Assembly (NCBI GenBank): GCA_934591815.1
Contig: CAKTPV010000028.1
Location: 1-18,824 of the forward strand
DNA length: 18,824 nucleotides
Reading direction: 5' to 3'
DNA from: an uncultured Oscillospiraceae bacterium
GTDB lineage: Bacteria; Bacillota; Clostridia; Oscillospirales; Oscillospiraceae
Numbering within the stretch: position 1 is the stretch's first letter; each line of letters begins with the position of its first letter. Under the pieces are notes generated by a model. The model made no database searches. It had not been told where the DNA came from and was given only the letters and a program-made list of their open reading frames with translations. Positions 1 to 6,389 of the stretch are shown one piece after another. Position numbers and translations under genes: made by a program.

Positions 1-34
1 AAACGAAAGACCTCGGGACAAAAAGTCCCAAGGT
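1..34 (-). terminator. Rho-independent terminator after parB
   Basis: On the minus strand a 10-bp stem (25-34 with 10-19, one G-U pair) with a five-U loop is followed by a pyrimidine-rich tail (CTTTCGTTT). It starts at the last base of the parB stop codon. The core is duplicated inside the parB gene in inverse orientation at 1006-1027. Confidence 0.75.
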
Positions 35-1461
35 CACTTTTCAAGATCCGTTTTCTTTTCGGGCTTGCCCAGCTCGGGCGGCTGCTTGGCCTTCCAGTCA
101 TCCAGCAGAGAAATGATCTTGTCTTTCATTTCCCTCGGGGACTTGTCCTTGCCGAAATACTTTTCCAGTTCCGCACTATTGATGATCACCTTGTCTACCT
201 CCTTTTTCTCCTGCGACAGAATACCGTCGATCACATCGCCGTTGAGCTTGCCGTCCTTGTCCAGCTCCCGCATTTTCTGTGCCTGCGACAGCGAGGGCGA
301 GGACTGCTGCCCCTCGATGGACACGGCGATATACCTCTGATTTTTGGGGCGGATGAATGAGATCTCCACCGCCGGGGTGAACGCCAGCTTTTTCTCGTCC
401 ACCATTTTCTGCAAATCCGGCACAAGCTCGGTCAGGCGGATATACCGCTGCACCTGCTTGTAGTTCATGCCGTTGCGATCTCCCACGACCTGCGTGGAGC
501 GTTTTCCGGCGTCCTTGTCCTCCTCGCCGGGGCGGGAGCCTTGGTGCTTGATGGCCTCCACCTGCATTTTGAGCGACTGCGCCTTTTCCGTGGGCAAAAT
601 ACGCTCACGGTGGCGGAGGTTGTCATCCGTCATGGCGAGGATGGCTTCATCGTCCGTCATGTTGCGGACGATACACGGCATATTCGCAAATCCGGCAAGC
701 TCGCTTGCCCGCTGGCGGCGGTGGCCTGCGATGATCTCATAGCCGCCATCCTCACGGGGACGCACCAGCGCAGGCTGATTGACGCCCGCCGCCTTGACCG
801 ACTCCACAAGCCCCTGCATCTCCGCATCGTCCCGGACACCAAAGGGGTGATTTTTGAACGGGTGCAGGTCGGACAGGTTGAGATAGACGATCTCCTCTTT
901 TTCGGCGCGGGTGGCGTCACGGGGCGCAGACGGCTCCGGCGTGACCTCCGCACCAGCGGGAGCGCCGCCCTTATCCACGGCAGGCTTCTCCGGGGCGGGC
1001 TTGCTTTGGGACTTTTTGTCCCGAGGTTTGGGCGGCTTGGCCTTATCGGGAGCGGCCTTGCCATCCTTGGGCGGACGGCCTCTGCCGGGCTTGGCAGCCT
1101 TGTCCTTTTCCGTGGGCGGCTTCTGCTTGACCGCCTTTTTCTCCTCCTTGGCCGCCTCGTCACGGGCAGCGGCAAAATCCACCACCTTGCCGGAATGTGC
1201 TGGGGTGGGATCGTCCTTGCCGGGAGCAGGCGGCTGCTCCTGTTCCTTTTCAGCCTTGGGGGCTTCGGGAGCGGCAGGCTCCTCCACCTCGGCGTGGGTA
1301 ACAGCGTCGGCGGAATCAGGCACGGCCTCGCCCATTTCAAAGAGCGCTGCCTGCCCCTCATGCTCCAGCATGACCGCCTCTGCGTCGGTCAGCGCAGGCT
1401 CGGGAGCGGGAGCCTCGGTGGGCGGAGCTGCCTCGGGAATATTTTTCTTATCATCTGCCAT
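34..1461 (-). CDS. parB: ParB/RepB/Spo0J-family partition protein with long disordered N-terminus
   Basis: This 475-aa protein is a ParB-type DNA-binding CTPase-fold protein, expected to bind a centromere-like site for partition or maintenance of a mobile element. Residues 1-188 are Ala/Pro/Lys/Glu-rich and low-complexity, with an AT-hook-like GRGRPPK near 126-132. The ParB N-terminal domain starts near 190 (IVYLNLSDLHPF) and includes YEIIAGHRRQRASELAG (241-257) and DDNLRHRERILPTEKA (279-294). A helix-turn-helix follows near 322-345 (STQVVGDRNGMNYKQVQRY). The start is the ATG at 1461, with AAAGGAGG just upstream; the frame stays open 19 codons further but without a ribosome binding site. Accessory ParB genes usually follow parA, but none lies upstream here: the adjacent DNA holds a palindrome and then an operon on the other strand. 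The family call is firm; the role in an element is inferred from context. Confidence 0.9.
   Translation of the reverse strand: MADDKKNIPEAAPPTEAPAPEPALTDAEAVMLEHEGQAALFEMGEAVPDSADAVTHAEVEEPAAPEAPKAEKEQEQPPAPGKDDPTPAHSGKVVDFAAARDEAAKEEKKAVKQKPPTEKDKAAKPGRGRPPKDGKAAPDKAKPPKPRDKKSQSKPAPEKPAVDKGGAPAGAEVTPEPSAPRDATRAEKEEIVYLNLSDLHPFKNHPFGVRDDAEMQGLVESVKAAGVNQPALVRPREDGGYEIIAGHRRQRASELAGFANMPCIVRNMTDDEAILAMTDDNLRHRERILPTEKAQSLKMQVEAIKHQGSRPGEEDKDAGKRSTQVVGDRNGMNYKQVQRYIRLTELVPDLQKMVDEKKLAFTPAVEISFIRPKNQRYIAVSIEGQQSSPSLSQAQKMRELDKDGKLNGDVIDGILSQEKKEVDKVIINSAELEKYFGKDKSPREMKDKIISLLDDWKAKQPPELGKPEKKTDLEK
1006..1027. repeat. 22-bp inverted copy of the parB terminator core
   Basis: Bases 1006-1027 are identical to the reverse complement of bases 10-31. 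Inside parB the sequence encodes PRDKKSQ in the disordered linker. It is a hairpin with a 5-nt loop: the parB mRNA carries the AAAAA-loop form here and the UUUUU-loop form at its 3' end. Confidence 0.8.
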
Positions 1462-1486
1462 TTGCAAACCTCCTTTTCGTGGCATG

Positions 1487-1510
1487 AAAAAAGCCAGTCT
1501 GCAGACTGGC
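1487..1510 (-). terminator. 18-bp perfect palindrome plus T6: terminator or possible centromere site
   Basis: GCCAGTCTGCAGACTGGC (1493-1510) is a perfect palindrome. On the minus strand it is followed at once by six Ts and lies 26 bp upstream of the parB start. As RNA it gives a 7-bp stem with a TGCA loop, so a terminator of a vanished upstream gene or a parB attenuator fits. A palindrome next to parB could also be the ParB binding site. It does not match the Spo0J parS consensus. Confidence 0.55.
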
Positions 1511-1553
1511 CGCCACAATCATTTTTTCTTCGCTATGAGTAGAATAATATTTG

Positions 1554-1584
1554 AAATCGCTACATAGTCTCCATTGAGCGATTT
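1554..1584. repeat. 8-bp inverted repeat, possible operator
   Basis: AAATCGCT (1554-1561) and AGCGATTT (1577-1584) are perfect inverted arms separated by 15 bp, in the AT-rich spacer between divergent parB and the three-gene operon. Plus-strand Ts follow the right arm, so a weak terminator is an alternative to an operator. Confidence 0.4.
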
Positions 1585-1686
1585 TTACTTGTTTTTAGTT
1601 GCATTTATTCGTACAACTTCTCGTAATTTTAAACCGTCTATTAGAAATAATTTTTTACTATAGGATCAAAATTGAAAAGAAAAACA

Positions 1687-1714
1687 TTGAAAAGAATGCG
1701 AGGTGTGTTATAAT
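1687..1714 (+). promoter_or_regulatory. Promoter of the three-gene AT-rich operon
   Basis: TTGAAA (1687-1692), a 16-bp spacer and a perfect TATAAT (1709-1714), with an extended -10 TG at 1706-1707. Transcription should start near 1721, downstream of the far-upstream in-frame codon at 1599, which supports the ATG at 1749. Confidence 0.75.
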
Positions 1715-1748
1715 GACATTACCATACTTTATTTTGAGGAGGGGCAAT

Positions 1749-2537
1749 ATGCATTTTTTAACATTTCGCCTTTCTATTTTTGGCGATTTTAGCCAATTTA
1801 CGCCTACTACGGCTAATACTATTGCTTGGACGCAGGCTCTACAAAAAGCGGGATATAATTATTTGCCGAGTATTTTTCAAACTCCTCAACAGGTTGTCAA
1901 TATGCCGTTTCTTTCAGTTCAACTCGGCGCATCTGATAATCGCATGCAGTTTGTTTCCCCAACAGGCGATACTATAATCCGCATTTTGTCTGAACGCTTA
2001 GATGTAGAACTTACTCAGGGTGTTTCTGACAAGCCGGATGCATATCTTAAGGAAAAACTTGATTTTGCTTCTAAAATCATTAGGCTTATGCTTTCTGCGC
2101 TTGGAACTGAGTTAAGGGGAACTAGACTGGCCTATTATGTTGATGCCCTGATTCCTGAGCCAACAGATAAGGCATTTAACTCATTTTATCAAAAATTCAA
2201 TTTGGGCATTTCTATGAACAATAAAGAAGACGAATGTTCTGAATGGAATCATCGTTTTAACAGAAGAATCTTTATTGATGTCGGAACAGATCATGAAGAA
2301 AAATGCAATGCAATTTTTTCTTTGGAATCAGGACTTTTGCAAACGGGTAATTTGATAACAAAGGAACAGCAAACCATTAAAGGTCTCCATCTTGCTGCCG
2401 ATATTAATACGCTTGCGGAAAACTCTGTAGAGAGGTTTACCATCGATAACTTGGATGCTTTTGTAACAAATGCTCAAGATGTATATCTCAACATTCTTAA
2501 ACAACTTGAGAACAAGTTGTCTGTTTCAAAGACATAA
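1749..2537 (+). CDS. Uncharacterised protein, first gene of AT-rich cargo operon
   Basis: I do not recognise this 262-aa protein with confidence. The N-terminal half looks strand-rich (MHFLTFRLSIFGDF; MQFVSPTGDTIIRILSERLD, about 74-93), the middle and end helical. There is no signal peptide, membrane segment or obvious catalytic motif. The layout of an outcome-like strand QFVSPTGDTIIRILSERLD followed by helices faintly recalls TIGR04255-type sporadically distributed proteins, but too weakly to assign. The ATG at 1749 is chosen because GAGGAGGGG sits 4 bases upstream and the promoter lies at 1687-1714. The gene heads an operon with the next two genes (26- and 15-bp gaps). Base composition is far more AT-rich than parB on one side or the dehydratase locus on the other, indicating transfer. 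Its place between element backbone and the tRNA junction is typical for cargo. Confidence 0.8.
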   Translation: MHFLTFRLSIFGDFSQFTPTTANTIAWTQALQKAGYNYLPSIFQTPQQVVNMPFLSVQLGASDNRMQFVSPTGDTIIRILSERLDVELTQGVSDKPDAYLKEKLDFASKIIRLMLSALGTELRGTRLAYYVDALIPEPTDKAFNSFYQKFNLGISMNNKEDECSEWNHRFNRRIFIDVGTDHEEKCNAIFSLESGLLQTGNLITKEQQTIKGLHLAADINTLAENSVERFTIDNLDAFVTNAQDVYLNILKQLENKLSVSKT

Positions 2538-2563
2538 TATACTTTTAGGAAAGGAGAAAGATA

Positions 2564-3256
2564 ATGAAGCAATCTATTCGATTTTCCATCAAATCCCCTG
2601 TTCCGAATATTGCAAATTCTACATTGAATGGCGATATTTTGGAAGCAAAACAGCAAGAACTCTTTTTCTCCGAACTCCGGGGCATACGGGATAAAGTATC
2701 TCAACTTTCGATTTTCGCAAGTGGCAACAACGATTCTTCAAATGAAGAGGTAATCAGTCTATATGAATTGCACACTATTTTCCCCAATAGTGGAACAGCA
2801 ATTGCAAAGAGAAGTACTGATGAACAGAAAATTGCTAAAGAAAAACGGCTAATCTCAATTATCGAGAGTTGCTATTTTGAAGCTGGAATTTGGACAGAAG
2901 CAGATGAGTATTTTGAATCTTTGGTGAAATCAAACTCCTCTATTGAGTCACCACTTGCACTACTGTCAAACATTGTTAACCACAATTTATCAGACGATCA
3001 TATTTTGGAGGGAGTTCTCCACATCCTTTCCAATTATAGCTACGACGAAATCGAACCGTTTGGAATAAGTGTAGCTATTGCCTGTGCAGTTAATCATTCT
3101 ATAGTTATACAAGATCTGCTAATTTCGTGTTTTGAAAAGTGGAACACTGTGGATGCGATTGATATTCTTACTGGACTTCAATTGGAAGAACCGTGGTTAT
3201 CTGAGTACAGAGATGATGTAGTTTCCCAGTTAACACAGAAAGATGCAAGTGCGTAA
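2564..3256 (+). CDS. Uncharacterised, probably helical protein, second gene of cargo operon
   Basis: This 230-aa protein is not recognised. Residues 1-60 are polar and mixed. From about 75 to the end the sequence looks like successive amphipathic helices (IISIIESCYFEAGIWTEAD; PLALLSNIVNHNLSDDHI; AVNHSIVIQDLLISCFEKW), resembling a HEAT/TPR-like helical stack, which would suit a protein-binding or scaffold role; that is inference. No membrane segment or catalytic motif is seen. ATG at 2564 is preceded by AAAGGAG at good spacing. The gene is AT-rich like its neighbours and almost surely co-transcribed with them. Confidence 0.8.
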   Translation: MKQSIRFSIKSPVPNIANSTLNGDILEAKQQELFFSELRGIRDKVSQLSIFASGNNDSSNEEVISLYELHTIFPNSGTAIAKRSTDEQKIAKEKRLISIIESCYFEAGIWTEADEYFESLVKSNSSIESPLALLSNIVNHNLSDDHILEGVLHILSNYSYDEIEPFGISVAIACAVNHSIVIQDLLISCFEKWNTVDAIDILTGLQLEEPWLSEYRDDVVSQLTQKDASA

Positions 3257-3271
3257 AGCGAGGAAAACATA

Positions 3272-3847
3272 ATGGCGTATTATGTCCGAAAAATTGCGCG
3301 CGCAAAATGGGCGTTGCTGGAACAGGATGCGGAAAATATAATTGAGAATTACAAAGCGGATACCATTGCAAATGACATGAAAACACAAGGGAATACATTG
3401 TCTTTGTGGCGTGTCGAAAGCATGGATAAGAAGGACATTGATCCTGTAATTGTCATTAACAGTTTATTAGGGGACACGATTTCTAAAATAGACTTGATTT
3501 TCATCCCGGAAGATATGATAAGGGATTTCGCTCTAAAGCAGAAAGATGGTAATACTGTAGTTTCTAAGTATTGCAATCTTCATTATGATATAGTCAGTCT
3601 TACTGTAAAAAAGCATATTCTTTTTGCTAAGGATGTTGTCCTTAAAATATTTGCACTTGAGGAAGCTCGCTCTAAAAGTGATACAGCGGATGAGCAACCA
3701 TCGCTAATAAAGAGATATAATGAAGAAACGCAATTTGTTATGGTCGACCAATGGATTCAGAGCGGAGAGATTAATATTAATCAGTTAAAAGACAGACAGA
3801 AAGAGGCGCTCCTAAAATGGCGCGAAAAGAAAAATAGGGCGTCTTAG
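3272..3847 (+). CDS. Uncharacterised protein, third gene of cargo operon
   Basis: This 191-aa soluble protein is not recognised. It begins MAYYVRKIARAKW, has a strand-rich centre (DPVIVINSLLGD; KIDLIFIPEDMI) and a basic helical tail ending in LLKWREKKNRAS. No known motif, signal or membrane segment is visible. ATG at 3272 lies after GAGG, 15 bp past the previous stop. No convincing terminator separates it from the tRNA remnant, so transcription may run to the hairpin at 3980-4014. Conservation of the same three genes elsewhere would be needed to call this a system. Confidence 0.8.
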   Translation: MAYYVRKIARAKWALLEQDAENIIENYKADTIANDMKTQGNTLSLWRVESMDKKDIDPVIVINSLLGDTISKIDLIFIPEDMIRDFALKQKDGNTVVSKYCNLHYDIVSLTVKKHILFAKDVVLKIFALEEARSKSDTADEQPSLIKRYNEETQFVMVDQWIQSGEININQLKDRQKEALLKWREKKNRAS

Positions 3848-3883
3848 GTAATTTTCATCCCGCGTATTGAAGCGCCTATTTGC

Positions 3884-3975
<92 letters not shown>

Positions 3976-3979
3976 GAAA

Positions 3980-4014
3980 ATCCTGAAACCAACGGTTTCA
4001 GGATCTTTTCTTTT
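3980..4014 (+). terminator. Terminator after tRNA-Ala remnant
   Basis: An 11-bp perfect stem, ATCCTGAAACC (3980-3990) with GGTTTCAGGAT (3994-4004), has a three-base loop and is followed by CTTTTCTTTT. It lies 4 bp after the tRNA CCA and is probably the original tRNA terminator, which makes the DNA to the right native chromosome. Confidence 0.85.
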
Positions 4015-4122
4015 ACCCGGACGTAAATATATCGCCTCCCTTTTAACGTTTTCCGATCATATTCGCACGCCCTATTGCACCGCGCCGTCCGCGTCGGGAC
4101 AGGTACAGACGCCCTATCGCAT

Positions 4123-4162
4123 AGCGGGGGAGCGGGACAGCAGTCCCGCTCCCCCGCTTTTT
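4123..4162 (+). terminator. Strong Rho-independent terminator
   Basis: A 16-bp perfect GC-rich stem (4123-4138 with 4143-4158), AGCA loop and T-run to 4162. It insulates the dehydratase operon from upstream transcription. Confidence 0.85.
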
Positions 4163-4226
4163 GTCTCAGGTGCGGCAAGTTTTTCGCAGAATCAACAAAA
4201 TGTACGGAGAAAACAGGAATCATTCG

Positions 4227-4255
4227 TTGCAAAGTGCTGGATTTTATGGTAGAAT
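4227..4255 (+). promoter_or_regulatory. Promoter of the CooC/2HAD operon
   Basis: TTGCAA (4227-4232), 17-bp spacer, TAGAAT (4250-4255). The transcript would begin near 4262, giving a leader of about 138 nt that contains the inverted repeat at 4275-4306. Confidence 0.65.
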
Positions 4256-4274
4256 AGCAATAGCGTATTGGCAA

Positions 4275-4306
4275 TATTGCACACAAATGTTTCGCATTGT
4301 GCAATA
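4275..4306. promoter_or_regulatory. Inverted repeat just downstream of the predicted start: operator or leader hairpin
   Basis: TATTGCACA (4275-4283) and TGTGCAATA (4298-4306) are perfect 9-bp inverted arms 14 bp apart. They begin about 13 bp after the predicted transcription start, where a bound repressor would block RNA polymerase. The regulator is not identified here. Confidence 0.55.
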
Positions 4307-4399
4307 ACTGACGATCCGCGCAAAAATGGCTGCGCACATACCGGACAGAACCCCCAAGCTGCCTGACCGGTTCGAGGCCGAAAGGATGTGATCCCCTCA

Positions 4400-5164
4400 T
4401 TGAATAGAGACACCAAGATCATCGCCGTCGCCGGTAAAGGCGGCGTGGGAAAGACCTCTATCTCCGCCGCCTTTGTGCGGCTGCTGGCAGAGACCTATCC
4501 CGACAAGCGCATCCTCGCCATCGACGCCGATCCGGCCGTGGGTCTGTCCACTGCGCTGGGCGTGGAGGTACGTGAAACGCTGGACGACATTCGCAAGGGC
4601 ATTGTTGCCTCTGTGGAGGACGGTGCGCCCCGTGAGGCCATCGAGCTGCTGAGCGAGGCGCGCTACCGCATCTTCGACACCATGGTGGAGAGCCGCGCCT
4701 TCTCCTTTCTCGCCATCGGACGGCCGGAGACGGCGGGCTGCTACTGCAAGGTCAACGCCTATCTGAAAGAGGTCATTCACCTGCTTGCCAATGACTTCGA
4801 CTATGTGGTCATTGACGGTGAGGCAGGGATCGAGCAGATCAACCGCCGCGTCATGGAAAAGGTCACCCATCTGGTGCTCATCACCGACCCCAGCCGCAAG
4901 GGTACGCAGGTCATCCAGACCATCCGGCGTGTGGCGGACGATCTGGTGATGTACGACCGCTGCGGCGCCATCATCAACCGCGTCACCGACCCCGCCATGA
5001 TCCCCTACATCCATATTGAAGGCACTGAGCTCCTCGCCTGTATTGGCAGCGATTCCCTGCACGCTGCCAACGACATCCGCGGCCTGAGTGTTTTTGATCT
5101 GCCTGCTGACGCGCCTGTGCTGGCAGGCGCCCGCGAGGCCCTTACAAAACTTGATATCCTGTAA
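4400..5164 (+). CDS. CooC-like nucleotide-binding metallocenter maturation ATPase
   Basis: This 254-aa MinD/ParA-superfamily P-loop ATPase resembles CooC, which helps insert nickel into CO dehydrogenase. Residues 12-20 are the deviant Walker A GKGGVGKTS, DADPAVGLS lies at 42-50, a CxC (Cys114-Tyr-Cys116) sits in GRPETAGCYCKVN, and a Walker B-like DYVVIDGEAGIE lies at 134-145. The CxC is the metal-binding hallmark of CooC1. The TTG at 4400 is preferred: AAAGGATGTGATCC at 4381-4394 is nearly complementary to the 16S rRNA 3' end, so the GTG at 4388 lies inside the ribosome binding site. The gene heads the operon, 28 bp before a dehydratase subunit. No CODH gene is visible, so its client may be the ACS-like protein or a dehydratase component. 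The family call is strong; the client is inference. Confidence 0.88.
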   Translation: MNRDTKIIAVAGKGGVGKTSISAAFVRLLAETYPDKRILAIDADPAVGLSTALGVEVRETLDDIRKGIVASVEDGAPREAIELLSEARYRIFDTMVESRAFSFLAIGRPETAGCYCKVNAYLKEVIHLLANDFDYVVIDGEAGIEQINRRVMEKVTHLVLITDPSRKGTQVIQTIRRVADDLVMYDRCGAIINRVTDPAMIPYIHIEGTELLACIGSDSLHAANDIRGLSVFDLPADAPVLAGAREALTKLDIL

Positions 5165-5192
5165 AAAACACATTTGGAAAGAGGTGTAATCC

Positions 5193-6389
5193 TTGAGAGA
5201 TCTGAAGCATTTGATCTACTTTGAGAATCTGCTGGAAAACGCCGACAACGAGCTGGTGAAGCAGGCGCAGGCGGATGGCGGGCTGGCCATCGGCTATACC
5301 TGCTACCATATGCCTGAGCCGCTGCTCAACCTCGGCAACTGCTTTTCCGTGCGTCTGCGCGCACCGCGGACAGGCTCGCTGGACATCGCCACCTATTACA
5401 TGTCCAACTACACCTGTGAGTATGCCCGGGCGCTGGTGGAGCGCGGTATGGAGGGCGGCTACCAGTTTCTGGACGCGCTGGCCGGCGTGGACGCCTGCTC
5501 CATGATGAACCGCGCCATGGAGCATTTCGAGATCCTGCAGATGAACGACAAGCCCAACTTCTTTGTCTCCCACTGCGACATCCCTTACAAAGTGACGGAC
5601 TACACGCTGGATTCCTACGTCAGGCAGATGCGCCGCCGCGTGCTGGAGCCGCTGGCGGAGAAGTACGGCGTGGATACCTCCGACGCCGCCATCCGCAAGG
5701 CCGTGGCGGAGCACAACGAGGTCTGCGCCATCATCAGCGAGATCGGCGAGATGCGCAAGGCCGATAACCCCGTTATCACCGGCTATGAGTTCCACGTGCT
5801 GAACCTGGTGAGCTTCACCTGCCCCAAGCAGCTGATCCTCCCCTACCTGCGGGAGACGCTGGAGGAGCTGAAGACCCGCAAGCCCGACGCCAAGCCGCCC
5901 TTCCGCGCCAGAGTTGCCATCGTGGGCAGCGAGATCGACGACCCCAACCTGACCAAGCTTATCGAGAGCTGCGGCGCGCTGGTGGTGTCCGACCGCTACT
6001 GCTTCGGCTCCACCCCCGGACGGGAGATCATCCACCTCCGGGACGACGAGGACGCCCTGCCCCAGATCTGCCTGCACATCATGGAGCATTCCGAGTGCGC
6101 CCGCTACATCTCCGACGAGAAGGTGCAGCAGCGCCGGGACACCGCGGACCGTCTGGCCCGGGAGTTCCACGCCGACGGCATCATCTACGAGCAGATGAAA
6201 TACTGCGACTACTGGGGCTTCGAGCGCGCGCTGGTGAGCCACATCATGCACGAGGAGTATAATTGGCCCGTGCTGAGTATCGACCGCCTGTACAACAACG
6301 GCAATTCCGGCCAGCTCCGCACCCGCGTGCAGGCCTTTGTGGAATCGCTGGAGATCAAAAAGCTCCACAAGAACGGAGGTGCCCACTGA
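5193..6389 (+). CDS. 2-hydroxyacyl-CoA dehydratase family protein, subunit B-like (copy 1)
   Basis: This 398-aa protein belongs to the HgdB/FldB/BcrC family, whose subunits carry iron-sulfur clusters and eliminate water from 2-hydroxyacyl-CoA or reduce related substrates after ATP-driven one-electron activation. Family-like cysteines are Cys37 (GYTCYHMPEPLL), Cys50, Cys75 (SNYTCEYAR), Cys210 (FTCPK), Cys270 (DRYCFG) and Cys338 (KYCDYWGFE). Cys37, 75 and 338 sit where cluster ligands are expected. The start is the TTG at 5193 after AAAGAGGTG. Its stop shares one base with the start of the next gene (TGATG), implying translational coupling. It aligns almost gaplessly with the minus-strand protein at 11799-12998. 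Double-cubane cluster reductases belong to the same superfamily, so the reaction is open. Confidence 0.88.
   Translation: MRDLKHLIYFENLLENADNELVKQAQADGGLAIGYTCYHMPEPLLNLGNCFSVRLRAPRTGSLDIATYYMSNYTCEYARALVERGMEGGYQFLDALAGVDACSMMNRAMEHFEILQMNDKPNFFVSHCDIPYKVTDYTLDSYVRQMRRRVLEPLAEKYGVDTSDAAIRKAVAEHNEVCAIISEIGEMRKADNPVITGYEFHVLNLVSFTCPKQLILPYLRETLEELKTRKPDAKPPFRARVAIVGSEIDDPNLTKLIESCGALVVSDRYCFGSTPGREIIHLRDDEDALPQICLHIMEHSECARYISDEKVQQRRDTADRLAREFHADGIIYEQMKYCDYWGFERALVSHIMHEEYNWPVLSIDRLYNNGNSGQLRTRVQAFVESLEIKKLHKNGGAH

Noticed and set aside
1599..1748. N-terminal extension of the first cargo gene back to 1599
   Set aside because: It overlaps the promoter at 1687-1714, and the strong ribosome binding site is directly before the ATG at 1749.
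4396..5164. ParA partner for the ParB at 34-1461
   Set aside because: The protein has a ParA/MinD-type P-loop, but its CxC motif and operon with activase and 2HAD genes make it CooC-like, and it lies outside the inferred element.
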